A stretch of 64,000 bases of DNA, from contig JAIESQ010000099.1 of NCBI GenBank assembly GCA_019745975.1, positions 1 to 64,000 on the forward strand, given 5' to 3'. The notes under the pieces are model-generated. The model saw only the letters and a program-made list of their open reading frames with translations. It was not told the origin of the DNA and ran no database searches. This stretch comes from Pirellulales bacterium (lineage in GTDB: Bacteria > Planctomycetota > Planctomycetia > Pirellulales > JAEUIK01). Positions within the stretch are counted from its first letter, which is position 1, and each line of letters starts with the position of its first letter. Positions 30,245-39,979 of the stretch are shown here, piece by piece. The translations under genes were made by a program, and so were the position numbers.

Positions 30245-31012
30245 ATGTTGACGTCCACTCGCAACTTCCGTTTGATCTGCGCCGCCCTCGCGGCCTGCGC
30301 TCTGCTCGTGGCGAGCGTTCGCGCCCAGCAGCGCCCCCGCGCGCCGCAGCCCAACACCAAACAACCCGTTCCGGCAGCCGAGCCGCGACCGCCGGCGGAG
30401 CCAGAGCCATCAGCGGACATTCCCACGTCCGAAACTGAGGAGCGCGCCAAGATCGTCAACAGCGAGCGCTGGAAGCGGCTTGAGCACGAGTTCAACGAGT
30501 GGCTCTCCGTGCAGGTGATCTACACGCCCCAGCAAGTTCGCTACATGCAGGAGGAGCTCTACAACGAGACATCAAAGATGTCGGCCGCCGAGCTGAAACA
30601 GTTTCTCGACGGCATGGAAGCCAAACTCAACGTGGTGCTCAGCCCCGATGCCGCGGAGACGCGGGCCTGGCTCGGGCAATACCTCTCGATGGTCGCTACC
30701 GGGTATCGTGAGCAGTTGCTCAAAACCGTCCCCGACTTCGTCAACATGACCGCCGCCCAGTTAGAACAGCAGCACTTGCAACTACGCGCCCGCCGCTTGC
30801 AGGGGCAGCAGCAAGCGGCCGCCTTCTCGCGCGGCCGGGGCGAGCTGATGCAAGCCACGCAGCGGCAACAAGATCGCGATCGCGCCGATGCGGCCGCCGC
30901 GCGCGAAAGCAGTCGCGCGCCGCGCTTCAACACGGTGCAGCGCACGCTCGCGCCACGGCAGTACCAGCGACCCCAAGGCATCGGCTTCGGATTCGGCTGG
31001 GGATTCTGGTGA
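30245..31012 (+). CDS. Secreted hypothetical protein
   Basis: Signal peptide MLTSTRNFRLICAALAACALLVASVRAQQ; Gln-rich C-terminus. Confidence 0.65.
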   Translation: MLTSTRNFRLICAALAACALLVASVRAQQRPRAPQPNTKQPVPAAEPRPPAEPEPSADIPTSETEERAKIVNSERWKRLEHEFNEWLSVQVIYTPQQVRYMQEELYNETSKMSAAELKQFLDGMEAKLNVVLSPDAAETRAWLGQYLSMVATGYREQLLKTVPDFVNMTAAQLEQQHLQLRARRLQGQQQAAAFSRGRGELMQATQRQQDRDRADAAAARESSRAPRFNTVQRTLAPRQYQRPQGIGFGFGWGFW

Positions 31013-31066
31013 TCGTGTGAACGGCAATTGCCGACCACGAGACCAAGAGATTGGATCCTGGTAATG

Positions 31067-31726
31067 CTAGTTGACTGATTTCGCCGTGGCTTGAATGCGC
31101 TCTGATAGCGCGCCCAGCGGTACCAAGCGAGCTCGCTTGTCGGGCGACTTCACAATGGGCTGGCTCGCGGAAAGCATCTCCGAAAATCTGCCGGGGGGCG
31201 GCGCGCTTGCCGCTACGGATGTACCCGGCGCCGCGCTTTCTCTGACAGCGTCCGCGATGAGTTCCCATGCATCCAATCCCGAGCATTCGGCTGGCCAAAG
31301 AACTACACAACTCTCGTGAATGGACAATTCGCCGATGACTTTTCGCAGCGCCGCCGGCGCGTCGCGGCAGATTTGATAGATGTTGGAGCGCTTCGCCCTG
31401 AAGAGCCACCACAGTTGGTCCCCTGCCAGTTGCTGGTCTTGGTACCTGTCAGGGATCCAGACCACGCGTAGCGTATCCGCCCTCATTTCAATTGATGGTG
31501 TAGACTCCCGATGATTCAGCAAGTCAGAGACCCAGCGACAATGGAGCACGACCACTAAGCTCGCGGCGTCAAGTCGCCCGATCGCCTGGCAAGTTTGCTG
31601 CAGATCCACAATCGATGCAATCTTCCCGACATAAACCTGAGTCGGGCGAGTTTTTCCAATGACTTGCAGGTCGAACCCGGTCAGATTTGAATCGAAGCGA
31701 TCGAACGGTACGCCTGGTCGTTCCAT
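31067..31726 (-). CDS. Uncharacterised protein, putative third gene of dab operon
   Basis: MERPGVPFDRFDSNLTGFDLQVIGKTRPTQVYVGKIAS...; starts 28 bp after dabA stop, same strand. Confidence 0.6.
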   Translation of the reverse strand: MERPGVPFDRFDSNLTGFDLQVIGKTRPTQVYVGKIASIVDLQQTCQAIGRLDAASLVVVLHCRWVSDLLNHRESTPSIEMRADTLRVVWIPDRYQDQQLAGDQLWWLFRAKRSNIYQICRDAPAALRKVIGELSIHESCVVLWPAECSGLDAWELIADAVRESAAPGTSVAASAPPPGRFSEMLSASQPIVKSPDKRARLVPLGALSERIQATAKSVN

Positions 31727-31754
31727 GGTACTACCTCGGTAAGCAGTTTCGACT

Positions 31755-34259
31755 CTAGAGTGCGCAGTTGAGTAAGTGATCACCTTGCCGCTGGCCGGCT
31801 AGCTGCCGATCGACGGCAGCCTCCCATTCGCCCAGCTCATTGAATCGGTAGGCGCGATCGCTATCCAGCGCCACCAGGTGCAACCAGCCATTGGTCGCCA
31901 AGTCTCTCACCGCAGGGTGGCGGTTGAGAATCGTGCCGATGGCCGAGCAGGGCGCCTCGACGACAACCAGCAGCCGCAGCGGTTCGTGCTGAAGTTGTCG
32001 GCCGTCGTGCACCGATTGCCACGGCAACCCTGTCATCAGATCGCCACCATTTCCCTGCACGACCGCGAACTTGCCCACCACGTTGTGCAGAACTTTGTTG
32101 CCGCTGCCAAACGCGCGGTTATCCACGGTCGACGCGTAGTACTGCAGATTGATCCAGTTGGCGACCACCACAGGCGCGGTCAGGATCAGTTCCAAGGTGC
32201 TGAGATCGTGATCGGTCGCGTGTTCGTAGCTGTGTAGGAACGCCCGACCACGCAGGTTGCATCCCTGCGTCCGCGCGCGGGGAGCCGCGATGAAGGCCGC
32301 ATTGCCAGCCAGCCCCCACTCGGGCCGGACCTCCGACCAGTCGCGACTGCGCGACCAGACGGCGTGCGGAGTCGCCGCGCCCAGTCGCAGGGCACGGTCC
32401 GCGCGATTTCGCCGGCCTGCTTCTTGAGTCCATTCGCGCAAGTTCGCGAAATCGGACCGCAAGGCGGCCGGCAGCAAGCCTTCGTCAAAGTACGTGATCT
32501 CGTCGGTGGTCGTGTTGTGCAGCGCCGCCAGGAACCAGGTATCCTCCGGAATCGTTATTCCGCGGCTGGCGAGGCCCTGTCGCACGCTGGCGTCATTCAG
32601 CAGGGCCGCCGCCAGACGCGCGTTCGGCTCGCCGGAATGGCCGCCACACGCGCCGCAATCGAGACTGGCCTGATACGGATTGTTGACCGTTTGACTGCCA
32701 TGCCCGCAGAGCACGACCAGCCGGGCAAAATCTTCTGTCAGCCCGAGCTTCCGCAGCATATTCTCAGCGAACACCAAGCGTTGCTCGGGCGCGAGCCCAG
32801 TGTTTTCGGCCACTCGTAGTTGTGGCCCAAGCAGGGGACGAACCGCGTTAGGCACGCCATCCAGCCGTCCCGTCGGATCGCCGCCTTGTAAACCAAGCGT
32901 CCGACTCACCAGTTTCACCACCGCCAGCCAGCCCAACGTCTCCACAAACGTGAAGCCCGAAGTCGTCCACTGAGTGAAGCCAGTCCACAGTCGCCTGAAC
33001 GTTCGCATCGCCAGTCGCCGATCGACCATCTCGGCTTCGCTGGAGTCATGCGGACAAGGCAGGCCTTCAGCAATGCGTACACTTGGCGTGAGCAGCACCG
33101 GGCACTGTGCTCGACCCTTCGCGCCGCCCAGCGGCCGATACTCGATCGGCATGCCGAAGAAACCGGCGAACCCGAAGGTCTCGATCTCGTCCGAAACGGC
33201 TTCCAGGCATCGGCGCAGCGGCTCCGATCGCACGTCGATACAGAAGACCAATTGCGCGGTTCGGCGGCGCGGCATTGGCAGCGGGCGGCGACGCGCCGTT
33301 AGCTGAACCAGCAACTGGCGGCGATAGGCGATCTCGACGGCGCCTTGCAAGATGTAGCGAATGGCAGCTTCTCTCGGCGCAAGACCCGTTGTCTCGTCTT
33401 GGTCGTTCGCCTGACGGCGCCCAGCGCCGGTCGCGTCGGCAGGCTGAGAACGCAGACCCAAGGAGACCAGCGCGGCATCGTACGAGACACAAATCGCCAA
33501 CAGCCCGGTCAAGTCGTCGCGGTATGTTTCGGCAAGCTGGGGATCGCGCTGCAGGTACTTGATATACGACGCCCAGCCCTTAACCGCATATAACTGTCGC
33601 GTGAAGTAGTCCTGCCGCGCTTCAGGCGCCACGCCGAGCGCCTCGATCGACTCGGCGATTGCTGGGAGCGGCTCAACCGGCAGGTGCGCCACTCGTTCGC
33701 GAAATCCCACCGCGCCAAGGCGGTCCATGCGCAGATCGAGAACGGCCGCTTCGCGCCAAGCCGTGTACAGCGGCTGGTTCTTCCAAGGACTCGGCCAGAG
33801 TGCCTGCCCTTGATCGTAGTGCCGCTCGCAGTGCTTGGTAATTTCTTCCACCAGCACAGCACGCCACGGGTCGGCCGCCTCCCTCGGCGAGACCGGGGCG
33901 CTTGCCGGATGGGGTTCAGCCGTGGCTTCCAAGCGGGCGATAAGCTCCTCGACATCGAAGTCGGCAAAGAGCGCGGGGTGGGCGGCACCGACCTCGTGGA
34001 GCGATTGAGCAAGGTCTTCGCTGGTGAACCGGCCGTGGCTCCAGAGCTCGCCAAAGTACTCCACCGGCATGAGCATCTCGGCATCGGTCCAAGCGCGTAG
34101 CCGTTGGCGCGCCGTCAGAAAGTCGTCTCCGCTCAATCCCAAGAATGGATTGACGGCGACAAAATCTTCGAGCGGCCACAGCGGCGCAAGGGCTGCTTGC
34201 GCTTGTCGCACCACGCTCGGTAGCTGCTCGCCAATGTCCACACCTGTCTGTTGCGACAC
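31755..34259 (-). CDS. dabA: DabA, DUF2309/UPF0753 inorganic carbon transporter subunit
   Basis: RQAQAALAPLWPLEDFVAVNPFLGLSGDDF; FCIDVRSEPLRRCLEAV; VVLCGHGSQTVNNPYQASLDCGACGGHSGEPNARLAAALLND; LMTGLPWQSVHDG...HEPLRLLVVVEAP. GTG start inferred. Confidence 0.95.
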   Translation of the reverse strand: MSQQTGVDIGEQLPSVVRQAQAALAPLWPLEDFVAVNPFLGLSGDDFLTARQRLRAWTDAEMLMPVEYFGELWSHGRFTSEDLAQSLHEVGAAHPALFADFDVEELIARLEATAEPHPASAPVSPREAADPWRAVLVEEITKHCERHYDQGQALWPSPWKNQPLYTAWREAAVLDLRMDRLGAVGFRERVAHLPVEPLPAIAESIEALGVAPEARQDYFTRQLYAVKGWASYIKYLQRDPQLAETYRDDLTGLLAICVSYDAALVSLGLRSQPADATGAGRRQANDQDETTGLAPREAAIRYILQGAVEIAYRRQLLVQLTARRRPLPMPRRRTAQLVFCIDVRSEPLRRCLEAVSDEIETFGFAGFFGMPIEYRPLGGAKGRAQCPVLLTPSVRIAEGLPCPHDSSEAEMVDRRLAMRTFRRLWTGFTQWTTSGFTFVETLGWLAVVKLVSRTLGLQGGDPTGRLDGVPNAVRPLLGPQLRVAENTGLAPEQRLVFAENMLRKLGLTEDFARLVVLCGHGSQTVNNPYQASLDCGACGGHSGEPNARLAAALLNDASVRQGLASRGITIPEDTWFLAALHNTTTDEITYFDEGLLPAALRSDFANLREWTQEAGRRNRADRALRLGAATPHAVWSRSRDWSEVRPEWGLAGNAAFIAAPRARTQGCNLRGRAFLHSYEHATDHDLSTLELILTAPVVVANWINLQYYASTVDNRAFGSGNKVLHNVVGKFAVVQGNGGDLMTGLPWQSVHDGRQLQHEPLRLLVVVEAPCSAIGTILNRHPAVRDLATNGWLHLVALDSDRAYRFNELGEWEAAVDRQLAGQRQGDHLLNCAL

Positions 34260-34432
34260 GCTCCACTCCTTGTTAGATTTGGCCGAGGCTTCACCACAAG
34301 TTGACCCTTTGGGGACGTAACCGCGCGATCCGCTGCCGGCAAGTCCGCGAAACCCGCTTGGGCCCCGCCTCACATCGACCTGCCGGACAGCGGACCTCAC
34401 GGGCTGCCGCACAGCGGACTACCTGGTTGCCA

Positions 34433-36055
34433 TCAGACATGCGGCGCCGCCAGTGGCGCGCCTTCGCTCGGGCGCCGCCAAACTCGCGTTACCATGCGCC
34501 GCGCGAAGATGTCCACGTAAAAGCCGTTGACCGCGTGCACCCATAGCGCCCGCAACGCGGGATTGCGCTGGGCCTGTTCCACGCCGGCCTGCAATCCGAA
34601 CATCGCCGCGAAGCCCGTCAACACCAGGAGCCATGCTGCCACATCCAGCGCCGATGGCCGGGGCAATTCCCGCGCGATCGAGTCGGCCAAAGCCGCATCG
34701 ATCAGGCGATAACCCAAGGCGTACGCCGAACAAACGGCCACCGCGCTGGCAATGCCGCGTAGCCAGATCCGAGGATTCGGGGTCATCAGGGCGTGCCATA
34801 GCAATTGCACGACGGCCAGGGTGAGTATCGCGCCCAGCAAGTAGCCACCCGGCTTTTTTGGCAAGTCGGCCCCCAGCCATGCGGTCCACAACCAACAAAG
34901 TGGCAGCGCCAACATCACAGCAGCACCCAACGCGCCCCACGAGGAGAGCACGCCGGCCTGGGCGTATTCGCGACCGTCCTGGGCTTGCTTCGATTGCACC
35001 GCCGAACCTGAGTTCAAGAAGGCGTGAGCCTTGTAAAGCGAATGTCCCACGATGTGCAGTAGCGCGGCGGCGAAGGCGCCGGTCCCGCATTGCAGCAGCA
35101 TGAAACCCATCTGCGCCACCGTCGAATAAGCGAGCGCTCGCTTGATGCTGACTTGCGTGAGCATCACCAGCGCGCCAAACAAGGCCGTCGTCGCGCCAAT
35201 CACCACGAGCAAGTCCAGAGCCACGTGGGAAAGGCAAAGCAACGGGCTCAGCCGCAACACGAGGAATCCGCCGGCGTTGATCACGCCCGCATGCATCAGG
35301 GCGCTGACGGGTGTCGGCGTCTCCATCGTGTCGGGCAGCCAACTGTGGAAAGGGAACTGCGCCGATTTGGTCATTGCGCCGAGCACCAAGCAGATGCAGG
35401 CTAGTTCCACGGTCCACGAAGGACCGGTCGCGCTGCTGTGTTCAGCGGCCGCCCAGGTAAACAACTCTTGGTAAGCCAGCGACCCACAAGACCAGTAGAT
35501 CAATGCCAGCGCCACGACCAGCATCAAGTCTCCCAGCCGGCTGATCAGAAACTTTTTGCGTGCCGCCAGCAGCGCGGCCGGACGGTCGGCGTAATGCGTC
35601 AAAAGCTGGTGCAGTCCGAGGCTGGTCAGAACCCAGGCCATGATGAATATGCCAAGGTTGCCGGCGACAACCAGGCTCAGCACGGCTCCGAGCGTGAAGC
35701 CAATCCAGCGCAGGAAGCGGCCCTGCGCGGGATCGCCATCGAGATACCGCACCGAATACCGGGCCACCACGACTCCCAAGCAGCTGATCAACAGCCCCAT
35801 GATGGCTGCCAGCGCGTCGAACCAGAGATCGAGCCGCAGCAAGTCGCTGCCCATCCCGACTTGTCGCGTCACGGCTCCCCTCGCCGCCACGCCCAGGGCA
35901 GCCAGCAGCAGCATCGCAGCGGCGATCAAGGTGGCCACAACCGTCAAGCGGCCCATCTGGCGCGGATGGCAATTGGCCCAGCGATCGGGGACGGCTCCGA
36001 GCAAGAGCAACAACAGCGGTGGGGCTCCCACCAGGGCGGCGAGCGTAGCATTCAT
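34433..36055 (-). CDS. dabB: DabB, NuoL/MrpA-like proton-conducting subunit
   Basis: RLDLWFDALAAIMGLLISCLGVVVARYSVRYL; FPFHSWLPDTMETPTPVSALMHAGVINAGGFLVLR; adjacent to dabA. Confidence 0.92.
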   Translation of the reverse strand: MNATLAALVGAPPLLLLLLGAVPDRWANCHPRQMGRLTVVATLIAAAMLLLAALGVAARGAVTRQVGMGSDLLRLDLWFDALAAIMGLLISCLGVVVARYSVRYLDGDPAQGRFLRWIGFTLGAVLSLVVAGNLGIFIMAWVLTSLGLHQLLTHYADRPAALLAARKKFLISRLGDLMLVVALALIYWSCGSLAYQELFTWAAAEHSSATGPSWTVELACICLVLGAMTKSAQFPFHSWLPDTMETPTPVSALMHAGVINAGGFLVLRLSPLLCLSHVALDLLVVIGATTALFGALVMLTQVSIKRALAYSTVAQMGFMLLQCGTGAFAAALLHIVGHSLYKAHAFLNSGSAVQSKQAQDGREYAQAGVLSSWGALGAAVMLALPLCWLWTAWLGADLPKKPGGYLLGAILTLAVVQLLWHALMTPNPRIWLRGIASAVAVCSAYALGYRLIDAALADSIARELPRPSALDVAAWLLVLTGFAAMFGLQAGVEQAQRNPALRALWVHAVNGFYVDIFARRMVTRVWRRPSEGAPLAAPHV

Positions 36056-36103
36056 CGGTGTCCGTCCTCAGGGCGGTGATCAAGCAATACCGGCAACCTA
36101 ACA

Positions 36104-36121
36104 GACGAATTTTAATTCGTC
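36104..36121. promoter_or_regulatory. Inverted repeat in the dabB-wHTH intergenic region (candidate operator)
   Basis: GACGAAT-TTTA-ATTCGTC, 49 bp upstream of dabB start, in an AT-rich stretch between divergent genes. Confidence 0.5.
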
Positions 36122-36327
36122 AATATAGATTGATGTAAAATATATCGCGAAATGTATTGCGTATCATAAGAAAAATAAGAACCTTTTTTCGCCAATCGCC
36201 ACTCGCGATTGCCACATCTGCTTTTCCGGGCTAGGCTTAACGGCACGCCGTTCCCTTGGTGGCCGTCGATTCAACAGCCACCGCGTCCCCCAAAAGTTGC
36301 TGGAATACAGGGCCCGAGAAGCCACCA

Positions 36328-36690
36328 ATGAACACCGCGCGAAGGCTCCCTGCCCGGTCCGCGAAACGCTCAACTGGCGCGTCCCGGGCCCAGTCAGCCC
36401 AACCCGCGCCGGACACGCCGCGCTGGACCTTTCTGACCAATCACGCGCATGTGCTGATCCTGTTGGCCCAGGATCAGACCATCGTGTTGCGCGAAGTCGC
36501 TGCCCGCGTGGGTATTACCGAGCGGGCCGTGCAGAAAATCATCGCCGACCTGGCCGAAGACGGTTACCTCGAGCGCGAGAAAGTCGGGCGACAGAATCGC
36601 TATCGCATTCGGCCAAGGCGGCCGCTGCGACACCCCATCGAGTCACACCGCTCCGTCGACGATTTGCTGGCGTTGATTGCGCGAAAATAG
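36328..36690 (+). CDS. Winged-helix transcriptional regulator
   Basis: [60 protein letters not shown]. Confidence 0.85.
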   Translation: MNTARRLPARSAKRSTGASRAQSAQPAPDTPRWTFLTNHAHVLILLAQDQTIVLREVAARVGITERAVQKIIADLAEDGYLEREKVGRQNRYRIRPRRPLRHPIESHRSVDDLLALIARK

Positions 36691-36727
36691 CTCCCCAACT
36701 CCAGGGGTGCCGCTCGTCCAGCCTGCG

Positions 36728-37219
36728 TCAGCTTTGCAGGTGCGACTCGAGAAACCACAAGCTCTTGTCCAGCCCGCGCGACACTTCGGTGAACAAGTCG
36801 GCGGTGTCCGCGTCGCCAAATGACGTGGCCGTGTCGATCGCCGCCCGCGACGACTTGGCCAGCTCGGCGTACCGAGCCGACAAGGCTTCGAGGTGCTGCC
36901 GCCCCTCGACGGCCTCGAGCGGATACTCGGGCAGTCGCGATGCCGATGCCGCCATTCGCACCGTGCCATGCGCACTGCCGCCCAGGGCCGTGGCCCGTTC
37001 GGCGATCAGGTCGATGTACGCTTCGACCTCGCCGGCCAACGTGTCGAACAGCAAGTGAAGCTGATAGAACTGCGCCCCCTTGACATTCCAATGGGCCTGC
37101 TTCGTTTGGCTGTATAGATCGGTCGTGTCGGCCAAATGCTGGTTCAACAGCGCGACGGCCTTCTCCCGCGCGTCGGGCGCGAGATCGTTCTTCGTGCTGA
37201 ACGTCTTCGATTTCGCCAT
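36728..37219 (-). CDS. dps: Dps family DNA-binding ferritin-like protein
   Basis: LLNQHLADTTDLYSQTKQAHWNVKGAQFYQLHLLFDTLAGEVEAYIDLIAERATALGG... Confidence 0.93.
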   Translation of the reverse strand: MAKSKTFSTKNDLAPDAREKAVALLNQHLADTTDLYSQTKQAHWNVKGAQFYQLHLLFDTLAGEVEAYIDLIAERATALGGSAHGTVRMAASASRLPEYPLEAVEGRQHLEALSARYAELAKSSRAAIDTATSFGDADTADLFTEVSRGLDKSLWFLESHLQS

Positions 37220-37349
37220 GGCAGGTTCCTCCTCGGTCGCGATTGCGCTGGTTGGCAATGCGGCAATTCTAGGAGCAATCTGGCGACTCGGGGAGGGAGG
37301 GGGGCCGGTTATCGAGCCAGCTTGCGCCAAGTGCGCGGCGACACGTTAG

Positions 37350-37525
37350 CCCGCATTTCTCACCAACTTCGTGGCGAGCGGAGTTAAGTGCTTGGATGGC
37401 AAGAAGCAGGGTGTGGATCGACCGGAAGCGTATTGGCTCATACGTTGAGGATCGAGACGCACCCGGCGACGCCGCCATCCAAGCACTTGGGCTCCGCGTA
37501 GCAGATGGCTGGTGAGAAATGCGGG
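37350..37525. repeat. 176-bp long imperfect hairpin/palindromic element
   Basis: Concentric arms: CCCGCATTTCTCACCA (37350-37365)/TGGTGAGAAATGCGGG (37510-37525); AAGTGCTTGGATGGC (37386-37400)/GCCATCCAAGCACTT (37474-37488); CGTAT/ATACG (37429-37433/37440-37444); common centre about 37437. Confidence 0.9.
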
Positions 37526-38332
37526 TTAGTTGGCCGCGGTGTTGCTTGCCGCGCGAGGCGGCGGCGCCAGGGGAGTCGCGTCCACCAACGAAAACTCGTC
37601 ACCGGTGGTCACAAGGCGAAAGCCATCGGCAGAAGCGCGAACGTGCGAGAGCGGTCGAAGTACGCTCAATTCGCCCATCGCTTGCCAGCTTTCGGTGTTC
37701 CAGATCCAACCCTCTTGATCGTCAAACCAGGCGAGCAGTGTGCGGTCGTTACCCAAAAACGCCAGGTACCCGTACTCGTCCCGCTGAGCCAGGCTGGCCA
37801 CGATCCGCATTGAGTCCAGCTCAATCACGAACAGTCGGCGAAAGCCGCGCACCGCAGCCAGGCGACCGTCGCGCGACAGGCACATGTTTCGTAAGACGGC
37901 CTCTCCAGGCCTCACTTCACGGACTACTTTGCGATCCTTGAGGCTCCAGACTCTCAGCGCACCATCCTGGCAGGACGCAACCAGCTCGTCGGCATTTCGA
38001 TAGAGCGCGGTTTGCACGATCGCAGGATGGGGCAGCCGACCGATCTCGCGGCGTGCGCCAGTATCGATCAGCACCACGCCATCGCGCCCGGCGACGGCCA
38101 CACTGCTACCACTGGGGTCAAAGGACACCCAACGAACTTGCACGTCGCCATCGAGCGATAGCTGCAACCGCGCAAAACGCTCTTGGAACCGGCGATCTGT
38201 GGGCGCCGTCGACTCCGCGTCAGCCGCTGCCGCCGATTCGCGCGACTCGTCGTACAGCGCCAGCGCCGCGATCAACGCGTCGTCGGCGCCGCCAGCAGTC
38301 TCTTCCGCGTCAAACCGACGATCCGCTGTCAT
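37526..38332 (-). CDS. WD40-like protein paired with sigma factor, no kinase domain
   Basis: MTADRRFDAEETAGGADDALIAALALYDES...VRWVSFDPSGSSVAVAGRDGVVLIDT...GALRVWSLKDRKVVRE; overlaps the sigma gene. Confidence 0.75.
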   Translation of the reverse strand: MTADRRFDAEETAGGADDALIAALALYDESRESAAAADAESTAPTDRRFQERFARLQLSLDGDVQVRWVSFDPSGSSVAVAGRDGVVLIDTGARREIGRLPHPAIVQTALYRNADELVASCQDGALRVWSLKDRKVVREVRPGEAVLRNMCLSRDGRLAAVRGFRRLFVIELDSMRIVASLAQRDEYGYLAFLGNDRTLLAWFDDQEGWIWNTESWQAMGELSVLRPLSHVRASADGFRLVTTGDEFSLVDATPLAPPPRAASNTAAN

Positions 38333-38942
38333 GCGCCGGCCACTCCTCGGCGAGCCGTTCGAGCCCACGCAGCCAGAGCTTGCGGATTGCCCCTTCGCTC
38401 CGCCCTAGCTCGGCGGCAATCTCGGCGAACGACCGCCGTTCGAACGCCCGCGCGCGAACAACACGCCGGTAATCGTCGGGCAGGCTCGCCAAGAGCGCTT
38501 GCAAGGCCACGGCTCGTTCGTCGGCCACCAGCTTGCGCCAGGGAGTCGCGTGCTGCTCCAAGCGCGCATCGCCATTGCCGCCCAGGCCTGGCCCGCCATC
38601 GAGCCGCTGCTCGCGGCGCACGTCGCGCTTGTCGGCCGCCAAGAACCGCCGATGCGCCTGCGTCACCTGATTGTGCAAGATGCGCCGCAACCAACCGTGC
38701 AATTCCTCGTCGCTCGTGCCGCGGAACTGCCCCAGGCTCTGCTGCGCCGCCGTGAGCGTGTCCTGGACGATGTCCGACGGGCTGAGCTTCGCGCGCAGCT
38801 CGGTCGATAGCTCGCGGGCGGCCGCCAACCGGAGATAGTCGCGGCAGGTGGTCCACAATTGTTCGAGTGCCGCCGCGTCGCCGTCGCGCGCAGCGAACAC
38901 CATGTCGATTGCCGCCCCAGCGGCCGGAGTGGGTGTCTCCAC
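38310..38942 (-). CDS. RNA polymerase sigma factor, ECF/sigma-70 family
   Basis: DYLRLAAARELSTELRAKLSPSDIVQDTLTAAQQSLGQFRGTSDEELHGWLRRILHNQVTQAHRRF...RAFERRSFAEIAAELGRSEGAIRKLWLRGLERL. Confidence 0.93.
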   Translation of the reverse strand: METPTPAAGAAIDMVFAARDGDAAALEQLWTTCRDYLRLAAARELSTELRAKLSPSDIVQDTLTAAQQSLGQFRGTSDEELHGWLRRILHNQVTQAHRRFLAADKRDVRREQRLDGGPGLGGNGDARLEQHATPWRKLVADERAVALQALLASLPDDYRRVVRARAFERRSFAEIAAELGRSEGAIRKLWLRGLERLAEEWPAHDSGSSV

Positions 38943-39323
38943 ACTCGACCTATCTACTTAGAGGGAATCCTCAGCGGGATGAGACGCGCCGCCAGCAACG
39001 AGGATAGCCGCAGGGCCCGGCGGTCGCAACAAACGCCAGCGCGAGTCGCGCTCGCCCTGACGGACGTGATGACCGTGGCCGAGCAATCCAGCAGCGTCGC
39101 GCGGGCGAATCCAAGAATTCTGAAAAAACTTCCCCGGGCGCGTCCGGTTTTCTCTCGAAAAGCGCCTTTAGAGATAGGGGCAGGCTGCTGGCGCGAATTG
39201 TCCCCGACAGCTCGCGCCCCAGCAGGCTCGCGGCAACCGAGCACGAGTGGAGCGTCAACCCGATTCACTCGGGTGATGCGCAACACCGCCCAACGCGCGA
39301 GCGGTTGGGCGGCAAACAAACAC

Positions 39324-39377
39324 CTAGTGCTCTGCGAATCGCTTGCCCGCGAACTTTAGCCTATGACAGAGCACTAG
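39324..39377. repeat. Hairpin repeat, copy A
   Basis: CTAGTGCTCTG (39324-39334) ... CAGAGCACTAG (39367-39377), 11-bp perfect arms; related copy at 43868-43921. Confidence 0.85.
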
Positions 39378-39954
39378 CGCGCGACGGCATCGCCGGGTTA
39401 TGGGGCTGCCGGTCTTCGACGAGGGCCGGAATCCGGCGATGCCCACCGCGTGCTCAGCCTCTCGCGATCACGCAGCAATCGCGGTACGAACCAAGCCTCC
39501 TGGCAATTTCGCAGAATTTTCAACAATTCGCGTCCGGTTTCGCCGCCAAATGCGTCTTAGAGAGATGGAGACCCTGCGGTCGCAGCATATCCCTGCTGCC
39601 ACCCCCGCGGCCGCGTCGACCCGCATGCCCTAGAACGTGCCGGGTCGACGCGGCCTTCTCTTTCTTGACCCTTGCCGACGCGCTTCGGCCGAACCTTGCC
39701 GAGGCGGCCATCGCCGCAGGGGTGCCCCGAACTGCGCGGAGTCATGCGAACTTCCGCGTTCCGGATCGAAGCTGGGCAGCAAAATCTGCGTCCTCGGCGA
39801 GATCTGTGGATCATCCCGTCCTTGACTGAATTCTTGGCGCCCTGGCGCGAGGCATTCCAGGTCGGGCCGGCGTGGCCAATTTTGGCCCTTGACAAATGGT
39901 CATAAATGTATACAGTAATAGGTGCGAGACTTGAGAGGGAATACGCGCGGGTGC

Positions 39955-39979
39955 CATGCCCACGCTCGTCGTGGGCATG
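39955..39979. repeat. Perfect 10-bp hairpin CATGCCCACG-CTCGT-CGTGGGCATG
   Basis: Exact inverted repeat with 5-nt loop in a gene-poor region, about 60 bp after a TTGACA..TATACA-like stretch. Confidence 0.8.

Noticed and set aside
37350-37525. Intact insertion sequence
   Set aside because: Too short to encode a transposase; only a palindromic, non-coding element.
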